A DNA stretch of 26,299 nt from JANNRA01 sp031401035 (GCA_031401035.1 JANNRA010000129.1:1-26299), one strand, 5' to 3'; shown: positions 16,266-25,881, counted from the stretch's first letter. Notes: a model not told the origin generated them from the letters alone. Numbers and translations are program-made.

Positions 16266-16988
16266 ATGAGCCTGCTCGGCGTCAACATCGACCACGTCGC
16301 GACGGTGCGGCAGGCGCGCGGCACGGCGTATCCGGACATCGTGGCCGCGGCGCATGCGGCCGAGCGGGGCGGGGCGGACGGCATCACGGTGCACCTGCGC
16401 GAGGATCGGCGCCACATCCAGGATGCCGACGTTGAGCGCCTGATGCGGGCCGTGGCGACGAAGCTGAACCTGGAGACGGCGGTGACGGCCGAGATGATCA
16501 CGGTCGCCTGCCGCGTGCGGCCCGCCGACGTCTGTCTGGTGCCGGAGCGGCGCCAAGAGCTCACCACCGAGGGCGGGCTCGAGGTGGCGGGCAACAGCGG
16601 CGTCGTTGGCGAAGCTGTCCGGCAGCTGCGCGGCGCCGGCATCCGCGTCAGCCTGTTCATCGATGCCGACCCGGCGCAGATCGACGCCGCGCACCGGCTC
16701 GGTGCCGAGGCGATCGAGATCCATACCGGTGCGTATGCCGCCGCGGCGGCCGCCGCCCAGGCAGTGGAGCTGGCGCGTGTCCGCGCCGGCGTCGACCAGG
16801 GCCGCGGCCTCGGCCTGATCGTCAACGCCGGTCACGGCCTGAACCTCGACAACGTCGGCCCGATCGCGGCGCTGCGGGGCCTGCACGAGCTCAATATCGG
16901 CCACAGCCTCGTCGCCCGCGCGCTCTTCATCGGCCTGGAGGAAGCCGTGCGCGAGATGAAGGCGGTCATGCTCGCCCACGCCGTATGA
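16266..16988 (+). CDS. pdxJ: Pyridoxine 5'-phosphate synthase
   Basis: 240 residues, matching the family. Signatures are LGVNIDHVATVRQARG at the start (strand 1 of the TIM barrel), ITVHLREDRRHIQD (phosphate-binding His/Arg), LNLETAVTAEM, CLVPERRQELTTEGGL, IEIHTGAYA and the C-terminal VNAGHGLN and LNIGHSLVARAL. It condenses 3-amino-2-oxopropyl phosphate with deoxyxylulose-5-phosphate to make pyridoxine 5'-phosphate (DXP-dependent vitamin B6 route). A G-rich site (GGGCGGTGGG, 16250-16259) precedes ATG 16266. It lies 16 bases after glmM. Its stop overlaps the ATG of a 20-codon frame (16985-17047). Confidence 0.97.
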   Translation: MSLLGVNIDHVATVRQARGTAYPDIVAAAHAAERGGADGITVHLREDRRHIQDADVERLMRAVATKLNLETAVTAEMITVACRVRPADVCLVPERRQELTTEGGLEVAGNSGVVGEAVRQLRGAGIRVSLFIDADPAQIDAAHRLGAEAIEIHTGAYAAAAAAAQAVELARVRAGVDQGRGLGLIVNAGHGLNLDNVGPIAALRGLHELNIGHSLVARALFIGLEEAVREMKAVMLAHAV

Positions 16989-17047
16989 CCCAGGCCGTGG
17001 ACCCCACCCGCGGCGCGGCGATCCTCGGCGTCCCGGCGGCGGCCTGA
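16985..17047 (+). pseudogene. 20-codon frame, possible remnant of acpS (or a non-coding spacer)
   Basis: ATG 16985 overlaps the pdxJ stop (ATGA) and the frame runs 20 codons to TGA 17045-17047, one base before the nnr start. The peptide has AAILGV near its end, which resembles the ILGIG/ILGVG strand that opens holo-ACP synthase. In many related genomes acpS sits between pdxJ and nnr, so this could be the start of a deleted acpS. The match is only about five residues; chance is a fair alternative. It could also simply be a short translated spacer maintaining coupling. Confidence 0.25.
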
Positions 17048-17048
17048 C

Positions 17049-18608
17049 ATGCGCCTGGTGTCGGCCGACGAGCAACGGACGCTCGATGCGGCGACCATTG
17101 CCGCCGGCACGCCCGGGCACGTCCTCATGGAGCGCGCCGGCGCCGGTGCGGTGCGCGTCATCCTGGAGTGCTTTCCGCGCCTGCGCCGCACCGGGCGGCG
17201 TGTCCTCGTCGTCGCCGGCACGGGCAACAACGGCGGCGACGGGCTGGTTATCGCCCGCCTGCTCGCCAAGCGCGGCGCCGTCGTCGAGGTGGCGATCCTC
17301 GGCGCCGCCGCCGCGCTGCGTGGCGACGCCGAACGCAACCTCGGCGCCTACCGGCGGTTGCGGAAGCCGCTGTTTGAGGTCGTCGACGGCGCCGGGGTGG
17401 CGCGCGTCGCCGCGGCGGGGGCGCGCGCCGACCTCATCGTCGATGCGCTCTTCGGCACCGGCCTGAACCGATCGGTGCAGGGCCTGGCGGCGCAGCTCAT
17501 CGAGGCGGTCAATGCCTGCGGAACGCCGGTGCTCGCCGTCGACATTCCCTCCGGGCTCGACGCCGATACCGGCCAGGTGCTCGGCGCCGCCATTCAGGCG
17601 CAGGCGACGGCGACGTTCGGCTTCGCGAAGCTCGGACAGCTGCAGCATCCGGGCGTCCGTCACTGCGGCGCGCTCGCGGTCGTGGACATCGGCCTCGCCG
17701 CGGCGGCGCTCGCGGCGCCGCCGTGCGCCGCTCTCCTCGACGCGGCCGGCGCGGCGGCGCTGCTGCCGCAGCGCGACGCCGAGGCACACAAGGGCACGTG
17801 TGGGCATGTACTGGTGCTGGCGGGATCATTCGGGCACACCGGCGCGGCGCAGTTGGCGACGCGTGCCGCGGGGCGCGCCGGTGCCGGCCTGGTGACGGTG
17901 GTCGCGCCGGCCTCACTGTATCCAGTGTACGCGGCCGGGGTGCGTGAGGCGATGACCGAGGCGTTGCCGGACGATGACGGACGGATCCGCTTCGACCCCG
18001 TGCGACTGGCGGCGTTGGCGGCCGGCAAGGCGGCGATCGTCGTCGGCCCGGGCCTCGGCACGCATACCGGCGCTGCCGAGACAGTGCGCTGGCTGTTGGC
18101 GGAGGCGAGAGTGCCGCTGCTGCTCGATGCCGACGCGCTGACCCTCGTGGCTGCCAATCTGGCCGCCCTGCGCGGCGCCCGCGCGCCGCTGGTCCTGACC
18201 CCTCATCCCGGCGAGATGGGGCGCCTGGCCGGCATCGACACCGCCGCCGTGCAGGCCGACCGCGTCGGCGTGGCGCGGCGCTTCGCCAGCGCGCATGGTT
18301 GCGTGCTGGTGTTGAAAGGGGCCCGGACGGTGATCGCGGCGCCGGACGGCTTCGTGTGGATCAACCCCACCGGCAACCCGGGCATGGCGTCCGGCGGCAT
18401 GGGCGATGTGCTGGCGGGCGCCATTGGCGCCCTCCTGGCGCAGGGACTGACGACCTCGGCAGCGGCGTCCGTGGGCGCCTATGTGCACGGGGCGGCGGGC
18501 GACGCGGCGGCGGCGGACGGCGAGATAGGGCTGCTCGCCGGAGACGTGGCTGAGGCCCTGCGCCCGGCGCTGCATCGACTGCGCGCGGCATTGGATGGTG
18601 CTGGGTGA
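17049..18608 (+). CDS. nnr: Bifunctional NAD(P)H-hydrate epimerase / ADP-dependent NAD(P)H-hydrate dehydratase
   Basis: 519 residues with two fused domains. The N-terminal YjeF_N epimerase (about 1-220) has GTGNNGGDG (57-65), the VDALFGTGLNR motif and VDIPSGLDADTG. The C-terminal YjeF_C/carbohydrate-kinase-like dehydratase (about 235-515) has KGTCGHVLVLAGSFGHTGAA, GPGLG, LTPHPGEMGRLAG and NPTGNPGMASGGMGDVLAG (439-457, catalytic Asp453). It repairs hydrated NADH and NADPH: the first domain interconverts the R and S forms and the second removes water using ADP. ATG 17049 begins MRLVSADEQRTLDAAT, the family start. Its stop overlaps the tsaE GTG start. Confidence 0.96.
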   Translation: MRLVSADEQRTLDAATIAAGTPGHVLMERAGAGAVRVILECFPRLRRTGRRVLVVAGTGNNGGDGLVIARLLAKRGAVVEVAILGAAAALRGDAERNLGAYRRLRKPLFEVVDGAGVARVAAAGARADLIVDALFGTGLNRSVQGLAAQLIEAVNACGTPVLAVDIPSGLDADTGQVLGAAIQAQATATFGFAKLGQLQHPGVRHCGALAVVDIGLAAAALAAPPCAALLDAAGAAALLPQRDAEAHKGTCGHVLVLAGSFGHTGAAQLATRAAGRAGAGLVTVVAPASLYPVYAAGVREAMTEALPDDDGRIRFDPVRLAALAAGKAAIVVGPGLGTHTGAAETVRWLLAEARVPLLLDADALTLVAANLAALRGARAPLVLTPHPGEMGRLAGIDTAAVQADRVGVARRFASAHGCVLVLKGARTVIAAPDGFVWINPTGNPGMASGGMGDVLAGAIGALLAQGLTTSAAASVGAYVHGAAGDAAAADGEIGLLAGDVAEALRPALHRLRAALDGAG

Positions 18609-19090
18609 TATCGGCTCCCGTCACCCGCGGTGAGTTCCTCAGCATGTCAGCCGAGGCGACGCACGCGGCCGGTCGCCGTCTGGCCGGCGCCCTGCGCGGC
18701 GGCGAGCGCATCACCCTCTCCGGCGACCTCGGTGCCGGCAAGACCTGCTTCGTGCGCGGCCTCGCCGAGGGCCTCGGCATCGCGCCGGAGGATGTGCGCA
18801 GCCCGTCCTTCCCGATCCTCATCCCGCACGAAAACGGTCGCCTGCCGCTCTATCACATCGACCTCTTTCGTCTGCCGGCCGGTGATATCGACTCCCTCTC
18901 CCTCAGGGAGTACATCTACGGGCCCGGCGTCTGCGCCATCGAGTGGCCCGAGCGCCTCGACGAACCCATGCGCGACCACCTCGCCATCACCATCGCCTTC
19001 GCCCCCGCCGGCGCTCGCCTCCTGGTGGCGGTGGCGCACGGGGCGGGCTATCAGGCGGCGATCGGCGCGCTGCTTGGCGCCGACTGCTGA
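18605..19090 (+). CDS. tsaE: tRNA N6-threonylcarbamoyladenosine biosynthesis ATPase TsaE
   Basis: 161 residues. Walker A GDLGAGKT is at 40-47, followed by VRSPSFPILIPHE (switch-like), PLYHIDLFRLPAGD and the characteristic IEWPERL near residue 118. TsaE is the ATPase that drives turnover of the TsaB-TsaC-TsaD machinery making t6A37 in tRNAs that read ANN codons. GTG 18605 overlaps the nnr stop; ATG 18644 (MSAEATHAAG) is an alternative start that would still keep the family core. nnr and tsaE are neighbours, sometimes fused or coupled, in many bacteria. The partner genes tsaB and tsaD are not in this window. Confidence 0.93.
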   Translation: MISAPVTRGEFLSMSAEATHAAGRRLAGALRGGERITLSGDLGAGKTCFVRGLAEGLGIAPEDVRSPSFPILIPHENGRLPLYHIDLFRLPAGDIDSLSLREYIYGPGVCAIEWPERLDEPMRDHLAITIAFAPAGARLLVAVAHGAGYQAAIGALLGADC

Positions 19091-19103
19091 GAGCCGACCA
19101 GTC

Positions 19104-20326
<1,223 letters not shown>

Positions 20327-20330
<4 letters not shown>

Positions 20331-22033
20331 CCCCCGTGGCCCGCACCATCCACATCTACGACACCACGCTGCGCGACGGCTGCCAGGCCGAGGACATCGC
20401 GCTGACGCTGGAGGACAAGTTGCGCATCGCCGAGCGGCTCGACGACTTCGGCGTCGACTACGTCGAGGGCGGCTGGCCGGGCTCGAACCCGCGCGACGAG
20501 GCGTTCTTTCAGGCCGTCAAGGGCCGCAAGCTGAAGCGCATCAAGGTCGCCGCGTTCGGCTCGACGCGCCGCGCCGGCGCGCGCGCCGGCGAGGACCGCA
20601 ATCTCGAGAAACTGCTGCGCGCCGAGACGCCGGTGGTGACGATCTTCGGCAAGAGCTGGGATCTGCACGTGCGCGACGACCTGCGCATTCCACTCGAGGC
20701 GAACCTCGAACTCATCCACGACACCGTGCGCTACCTGAAGCGCCACGTCGATGAGGTGGTGTACGACGCCGAGCACTTCTTCGACGGCTACCGCGCCAAT
20801 CCGAGCTATGCGCTGGAGTGCGTCACGGCCGCGGCCGATGCGGGTGCCGACGTGCTCTGTCTGTGCGACACCAACGGCGGACGCATGCCGTGGGAGGTGG
20901 GGGCGGCGGTGGACGCGGTGCGTGCCGTCGTGCCGACGCCGATCGGCATTCACTGCCACAACGACGCCGAGCTGGCGGTGGCGAACAGTCTGATCGCCGT
21001 CCAGCACGGTGCGGTGCAGGTGCAGGGCACGATCAACGGCATCGGCGAGCGCTGCGGCAACGTCAACCTGTGCTCGGTGATCGCCAACCTGCAGCTCAAG
21101 ATGGACCTGCGCGTCGTCAGCCCGGCCAACCTGCGCCGCTTGCAGGAGCTGTCGCGCTTCGTCGACGAGCTGGCCAACGTCGAGCACAACAAGCGCCAAG
21201 CGTACGTCGGGCAGAGCGCCTTCGCCCACAAGGGCGGCGTGCACGTCGCGGCGGTGCAACGCAACCCCCGCACCTACGAGCACATCGAACCGGAGGTGGT
21301 CGGCAACCGGCAGCGCGTCCTGGTCTCGGATCTCTCCGGGCGCGCCAACATCGTCTACAAGGCGCGCCAGTTCGGCCTCGACGGTGAGGAACTCAGCGGC
21401 CACGTCCGGCAGCTCGTCGACGAGGTCAAGCGCCTCGAGCACCAGGGCTTTCAGTTCGAGGGCGCCGAGGCGTCGCTCGAGCTGCGCATGCACCGCGTCC
21501 AGCACGGCGACCTGCGCTACTTCGAGTTGGTGCAGTTCCGCGTCGTCGACGAGAAGGGGTACATGCGGCTCGTCGTCGGCGCCCAGGGCGAGTACGCGGT
21601 GAGGACCGACGAGCGCATCGAACACGATCCGGCCTCGGCCTGGGCGGCGGTGATGCTGAAGGGACCGACCGGCGACATCGAGCACACCGCGGCCGAAGGC
21701 AACGGCCCGGTGAACGCCCTCGACACGGCGCTGCGGCGGGCGCTGCGGCGATTCTACCCGCGCATCGAGGAGGTGCGCCTGCTCGACTACAAGGTCCGCG
21801 TCCTCGGCGGCGCCGCCGGCAGCGCCGCGCCGGTGCGGGTGCTGATCGAGTCCGGTGACGGGCACGAGCGCTGGGGCACCGTCGGCGTCTCCGTCAATGT
21901 CATCGAGGCCAGTTGGCAGGCGCTGGTCGATAGCTTCGAGTACAAGATCTATAAGGACGCCAAGCCCGGCGCCCGTCGCGCCAAGGCGGCGCCGAAGCGC
22001 CCGGCACGCGCCGCGGCGGCGCGACGGCGCTGA
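20327..22033 (+). CDS. cimA: (R)-citramalate synthase
   Basis: 568 residues. An HMGL-like catalytic TIM barrel (about 6-275) has IYDTTLRDGCQAEDIALT (catalytic Arg-Asp), GGWPGSNPRDEAFF, and the metal ligands His209 and His211 (IHCHNDAELAVAN). The WPGSNP and YDAEHFFDGYRANP motifs separate citramalate synthases from 2-isopropylmalate synthases. A linker and a LeuA-type regulatory dimerisation domain (about 395-540) follow, usual for isoleucine feedback. The last 25 or so residues are a Lys/Arg/Ala/Pro tail not needed for the fold. The enzyme joins pyruvate and acetyl-CoA in the threonine-independent route to isoleucine. GTG 20327 overlaps the lysC stop. Confidence 0.95.
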
Positions 22034-22064
22034 GCGCCGTCGGCGAGGCAATCTGGGGTCGCTG

Positions 22065-23195
22065 ATGATCTACCTCGACCACAATGCGACGACGCCGCTG
22101 CGCCCCGAGGCGCGGCTGGCGCTGCTGACGGTGCTCGACGCGGCGGCGGGCAACCCCTCGAGCGCGCATGCCGCCGGACGGGTGGCGCGCGCCGCGCTGG
22201 AGCGCGCGCGACGGACGCTCGGCGCCGCCCTCGACGTGCCGGCCGCGACGGTATGCTTCACCAGCGGCGCCACCGAGGCCAACAACCTGGCCCTCTTTGG
22301 CGCGGTGCCGGTGCCCGCCGCGGCGCATGTGATCGCCGCGCCGGTCGAGCATGCCTCGGTGCTGGCGCCCATGCGCGAGCTCGAACGCCGCGGCGCGCGC
22401 CTCACCTGGTTGCCGGTCGATGCGGCCGGGCGTGTGCGGGCTGCGGACGTCGCGGCGGCGCTGACGCCGGCGACGGCGCTGGTGTCGGTCGGCTGGGCCA
22501 ACGGCGAGATCGGGACGGTGCAGCCGATCGCCGCGATCGCCGCGCTCTGTCGCGCCCGCGGTGTGCTGTTGCATGTCGACGCGGCGCAGGCGCTCGGCAA
22601 AGTGGCGATCGAGGTCGCCTGTGCCGACCTGTGCACGCTCTCGGCGCACAAGCTCGGTGGTCCGGTCGGCATCGGCGCTCTGGTGGCGCGCCGCGGCGTC
22701 GCGCTGCGCCCGCTCGGGTGGGGCGGCGAACAGGAGCGCGGCCTGCGGCCTGGGACGGAGAACGCGGCCGGCGCGGCGGCCTTCGCGGCGGTGGTGACGG
22801 AGCGGCCGCTCGGCGGCGGCGTTGCGGCGCTGCGCGACCGCCTGTGGGCGGCGGCGGCGACCCTGCCGGGCGTGACGCGCCACGGTCCCGAGCACGACGG
22901 CCTGCCGAACACCCTGTGCATCAGCTTCGTCGGCCTGGCGGGGGAGGCGGTGGTGGCGGCGCTCGACCTCGAGGGGGTCGCCGCCTCGGTCGGTTCGGCC
23001 TGCGCCGCCGGCTCGGGGGAGCCGTCGCCGGTCCTGCAGGCGCTTGGCTGCGACGCGGCGACGGCGCGCGGCGGCGTGCGCTTCAGCCTGGGCTCGACGA
23101 CGACGCAACTGGAGATCGACGCGGCGGCGGCGGCGCTGGGTCGCGTCGTCGACCGCATGCGCGGCGTCGGCGCGCCGCGGGCGGCGACGGGGTAG
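22065..23195 (+). CDS. Cysteine desulfurase, NifS/IscS family
   Basis: 376 residues, a class-V PLP aminotransferase. Motifs in order: YLDHNATTPLRPE at the start, GNPSSAHAAG, FTSGATEANNLAL, the VEHASVLAPM cofactor His region, HVDAAQALGK, the PLP lysine Lys196 in SAHKLGGPVG, RPGTENAAG, and the sulfur-carrying Cys313 in GSACAAGSGEPS. It takes sulfur from cysteine to form a persulfide. The longer loop around Cys is NifS/IscS-like (group I), not SufS-like. A G-rich site (GGGG, 22055-22058) precedes ATG 22065. It sits four bases before mnmA with no iscU-type gene between, so it probably serves tRNA 2-thiouridine synthesis and perhaps Fe-S assembly. Confidence 0.93.
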   Translation: MIYLDHNATTPLRPEARLALLTVLDAAAGNPSSAHAAGRVARAALERARRTLGAALDVPAATVCFTSGATEANNLALFGAVPVPAAAHVIAAPVEHASVLAPMRELERRGARLTWLPVDAAGRVRAADVAAALTPATALVSVGWANGEIGTVQPIAAIAALCRARGVLLHVDAAQALGKVAIEVACADLCTLSAHKLGGPVGIGALVARRGVALRPLGWGGEQERGLRPGTENAAGAAAFAAVVTERPLGGGVAALRDRLWAAAATLPGVTRHGPEHDGLPNTLCISFVGLAGEAVVAALDLEGVAASVGSACAAGSGEPSPVLQALGCDAATARGGVRFSLGSTTTQLEIDAAAAALGRVVDRMRGVGAPRAATG

Positions 23196-23199
23196 GGTG

Positions 23200-24273
23200 A
23201 TGCGCGAACGCGTCGTGGTCGCCATGAGCGGCGGCGTCGACAGCTCGTTGGCGGCGGCGCTGCTGGTCGAGGCGGGGTACGACGTCGTCGGCGTCTCGAT
23301 GCGTCTGTGGGGCGGCGTCAGCGACAGCGGCTGCTGTTCGCTCGACGACTTCCTCGACGCCCGCCTGGTCGCGGAGCAGCTCGGTATTCCGTTCTACGTC
23401 ATGGACTTCCGCGCCGCGTTCCAGCGCGCCGTGGTGGACGATTTTGTCGCCGAGTACCGCCAGGGACGGACCCCGAACCCCTGCGCGCGGTGCAATCAGT
23501 TCGTCAAGTTCGCCGGCTTCTGGGATCGCGCTCGCGAGCTCGGTGCGTCGCTGATCGCCACCGGGCACTACGCGCGGGTGGCGGCGCCGGCCGACGGACC
23601 GGCGCTGCTCGCCGGCATCGACGCCGACAAGGACCAGTCCTACTTCCTCTTCGGCGTCGATCGCGTCGTCCTGGCGCGCACGCTCTTCCCGGTCGGCGGG
23701 CTCGACAAACCCGCCGTGCGCGAGGCGGCCGCCCGCCGCGGCCTGTCCGTGGCCGGCAAGGCGGACAGCCAGGACGTCTGTTTCGTCTCGCGCGCCGGAC
23801 ACGCGGCGTTCGTCGCCGGGCAGGACTCGGCGCAGCCGCTGCGCCCCGGCGCGGTGGTCGACGAGGACGGTCAAGTCGTCGCGACGCACGACGGTGTCCA
23901 CCGTTTCACCGTCGGCCAGCGACGCGGCCTCGGCGTCGCCGGCGGCCCGCCACGCTACGTCACCAGCATCGATGCGGCCGACGGCACGGTGCGCATCGGG
24001 GCGGCGACGCGTGTCGTCGCCGGCGGCCTGGTGGCGACGACGCCGAACTGGCTGGCGCCGCCGCCGCTGCCGGGAACCCAGGTGACGGTGAAGATCCGCT
24101 CGCGCTTCGCGCCGCAGGTGGCGCGAGTGGTGCGCGCCGATGCGCAGGGCTTCGCGATCGCCGCAGACGACGGTCTGCGGGCGGTGACGCCGGGGCAGGC
24201 CGCCGTCCTCTATGACGGGGCGCGGGTGTTGGGTGGGGGCTGGATCGCGGCGGGCGTGGATGGCGATCGATGA
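23200..24273 (+). CDS. mnmA: tRNA-specific 2-thiouridylase
   Basis: 357 residues. PP-loop SGGVDSS is at 10-16. The two conserved catalytic cysteines are present: Cys98 in NPCARCNQFVKF and Cys194 in GKADSQDVCFV, matching Cys102 and Cys199 of the E. coli enzyme. Also visible are ATGHYARV, DKDQSYFLFG, the FTVGQRRGLGV hinge and a C-terminal beta barrel (about 300-350). It thiolates U34 of tRNAs for Lys, Glu and Gln using sulfur relayed from a cysteine desulfurase, encoded immediately upstream. ATG 23200 follows GGGGTAGGG closely. Its end overlaps the rnc start (ATGA). Confidence 0.97.
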   Translation: MRERVVVAMSGGVDSSLAAALLVEAGYDVVGVSMRLWGGVSDSGCCSLDDFLDARLVAEQLGIPFYVMDFRAAFQRAVVDDFVAEYRQGRTPNPCARCNQFVKFAGFWDRARELGASLIATGHYARVAAPADGPALLAGIDADKDQSYFLFGVDRVVLARTLFPVGGLDKPAVREAAARRGLSVAGKADSQDVCFVSRAGHAAFVAGQDSAQPLRPGAVVDEDGQVVATHDGVHRFTVGQRRGLGVAGGPPRYVTSIDAADGTVRIGAATRVVAGGLVATTPNWLAPPPLPGTQVTVKIRSRFAPQVARVVRADAQGFAIAADDGLRAVTPGQAAVLYDGARVLGGGWIAAGVDGDR

Positions 24274-24989
24274 ACCCCTCGCGGGCGGCGGTGACGTGGC
24301 CGCCGGCTGACGCGGTGCCGGTGCTCGAGGAGCGCCTCGGCTACGTCTTCCTCGATCGCAGCCTGCTCGACGCCGCCCTCACGCATCCTTCGGCGCTGCC
24401 GGTCGGGGCGCTGCGCGCCGGCGAGCAGCTCGAGTTTCTCGGCGATGCAGTGCTCGACCTGGTGGTTGCGGACCTGCTGTTACGCCACTTCCCCGATCTC
24501 GACGAAGGCGAACTCTCGAAGCGCCGCGCCACGTTGGTGCGCACGGTGACGCTGGCCGGCAAAGCGCGCGGCCTGGGGTTGGACGAGGCCCTGCGGCTCG
24601 GACGCGGCGAGGATCGCAGCGGCGGGCGCGACAAGGAGTCGATCCTCGCCGACGTCTACGAGGCCGTGCTCGGCGCGGTATTCCGCGACGGCGGCTTCGC
24701 TCGCGCCCGTGCGGTCATCAGCCGCCACTTCGCCGACGACATCGCCCGCGGCGGTACAGCCGGCGCGCCGGACTGGAAGACCATCCTGCAGGAGCGGGTG
24801 CAGTCGACGTATCGGACCGTGCCGATCTACCGTGTCGCCGAGGAGCACGGCCCGGCGCACGCCCGACAGTTCACCGTCGAAGTACTGGTCGAAGGCGCCG
24901 TGCTGGCGGTCGGTACCGGCACCAGCAAGCGCGCCGCCGAGCAGGACGCGGCGCGCGCCGCGATCGCCGCTGCCGGCCCTCCCGCGTAA
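24270..24989 (+). CDS. rnc: Ribonuclease III
   Basis: 239 residues. The endonuclease domain has the family signature EQLEFLGDAVLDLVVADLL (catalytic Asp59) and DKESILADVYEAVLGAVF, providing Asp128 and Glu131 for metal binding. The C-terminal dsRNA-binding domain (about 168-235) has DWKTILQERVQS, TVEVLVEGAVLAVGTGTSKRAAEQDAARAAI. It cleaves double-stranded RNA, including rRNA precursors. The N-terminal 20 residues before ERLGYVF are longer than in E. coli; the start ATG 24270 is supported by the ATGA overlap with mnmA. Its stop codon lies in the loop of a 10-pair hairpin (24977-25001). It is the last gene of the + strand run. Confidence 0.96.
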   Translation: MNPSRAAVTWPPADAVPVLEERLGYVFLDRSLLDAALTHPSALPVGALRAGEQLEFLGDAVLDLVVADLLLRHFPDLDEGELSKRRATLVRTVTLAGKARGLGLDEALRLGRGEDRSGGRDKESILADVYEAVLGAVFRDGGFARARAVISRHFADDIARGGTAGAPDWKTILQERVQSTYRTVPIYRVAEEHGPAHARQFTVEVLVEGAVLAVGTGTSKRAAEQDAARAAIAAAGPPA

Positions 24990-25001
24990 GACGCGGGAGG
25001 G
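24977..25001. terminator. Hairpin at the convergent 3' ends of rnc and the OmpA-like gene
   Basis: CCCTCCCGCG (24977-24986) and CGCGGGAGGG (24992-25001) form a perfect ten-pair stem around TAAGA, so the rnc TAA stop is in the loop. It lies 10 bases beyond the end of the - strand OmpA-like gene, so it can act in either direction. No T-run follows on either strand, so it is probably a Rho-assisted end or a 3' stabiliser. Confidence 0.55.
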
Positions 25002-25011
25002 GGAAGTCTGT

Positions 25012-25797
25012 CTACGGCTTCGGATTCAGCTCGACACGCCGGTTCTGGGCGCGGCCGGCCTCCGTGTCATTGCTCGCCACCGGATTCGTCAGGCCAAAGC
25101 CCTGGACGCGCAGCCGCTCGGGGTCGACGCCGCGGTTGACCAGGTAGCGGTACACCGACTCGGCGCGCCGCACCGACAGCGCCTGATTGTAGGCAGCACT
25201 GCCCACCGAGTCGGTGAAGCCATCGACGGACACCATCACTTCGGGATTCTCCTTCAGGAGTTCCGCCGCCTGGTTGAGCACCGGGCCGGAATCGGGCCGC
25301 AGCGTCGAGGAATCGAAGTCGAAGGTGACACCACGCAGGACGATGCGCTGCTTGACCACCGGCTCGGGCGCCGCCGCGACGGCTTCGAGCGGGGGAGGGG
25401 GCGGCGGCACCTCGGCCTGCACGGCGGGGTCGAGGAAGACGTGGCCGAGCAGGCCGCAGAGGAGGGCGCCGCTGGCGGCGCCGATGAGGGCGCCCCAGAC
25501 CCAGAAGGTCGAGTCACCCGAGTCACTGATGGAGGTGCTTGATTCCGCCACGCAGGCGCCATTGTCGAACCGGACGCAGGCGCTGGATGTGCGCCCCTCC
25601 TGGATGCCGACGCCGGCGCCGGCACCAACGGCCGCGCAGACGGCGGCGGCGACCCCCGAGCGGTAGGACCACGGCTTGTCCCAGCCGGGCTCCTGCAGCC
25701 AACTCGGACGGTTGGCGGCACTGCAGCCGGCCTGAATCAGCAGCAGGATGGTACAGGCCACCCGCAGCAGTCGTCGCCCATGCCCGCGTCGCATCAT
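25012..25797 (-). CDS. OmpA-family envelope protein with glycine-zipper segments (Pal-like)
   Basis: 261 residues. A basic start and hydrophobic core lead to LLLIQAGCSAA, resembling a lipoprotein signal but with Gln instead of Leu at -3, so lipidation on Cys is uncertain. Two Gly/Ala-rich hydrophobic segments follow (GVAAAVCAAVGAGAGVGIQ, and GALIGAASGALLCGLLG). A Pro run (PPPPPP) is next, then a C-terminal OmpA/Pal/MotB peptidoglycan-binding domain (about 155-261): VTFDFDSSTLRPDS, DGFTDSVGSAAYNQALSVRRAESV, RVQGFGLTNPVASNDTEAGRAQNRRVEL. It probably tethers the outer membrane to peptidoglycan. AGGGGGA (25805-25811 on the - strand) supports ATG 25797 over the upstream in-frame ATG 25839; ATG 25794 is the next codon. 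Confidence 0.88.
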   Translation of the reverse strand: MMRRGHGRRLLRVACTILLLIQAGCSAANRPSWLQEPGWDKPWSYRSGVAAAVCAAVGAGAGVGIQEGRTSSACVRFDNGACVAESSTSISDSGDSTFWVWGALIGAASGALLCGLLGHVFLDPAVQAEVPPPPPPLEAVAAAPEPVVKQRIVLRGVTFDFDSSTLRPDSGPVLNQAAELLKENPEVMVSVDGFTDSVGSAAYNQALSVRRAESVYRYLVNRGVDPERLRVQGFGLTNPVASNDTEAGRAQNRRVELNPKP

Positions 25798-25851
25798 TCG
25801 ATTCCCCCTGCACAGCTGCATCTGCCGCTCGCCCGGCACGCGCAGAGCGAC

Positions 25852-25881
25852 CTTCTAGGCTGCGTCGGTCCGCAGGGTCAA
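25852..25881 (-). promoter_or_regulatory. Candidate sigma-70 promoter for the OmpA-like gene, with an operator-like dyad
   Basis: On the - strand, TTGACC (25881-25876) and TAGAAG (25857-25852) are 18 bases apart, about 55 bases before the start codon. The spacer contains an exact dyad CTGCG-N6-CGCAG (25860-25875), which could be a repressor site. Box matches are five and four of six. Confidence 0.45.

Noticed and set aside
14957..16825. 622-codon open frame on the - strand
   Set aside because: It lies opposite glmM and pdxJ, whose motifs are complete. Its translation is Arg/His/Ala/Asp-rich, as expected of antisense frames in high-GC DNA, and has no domain.
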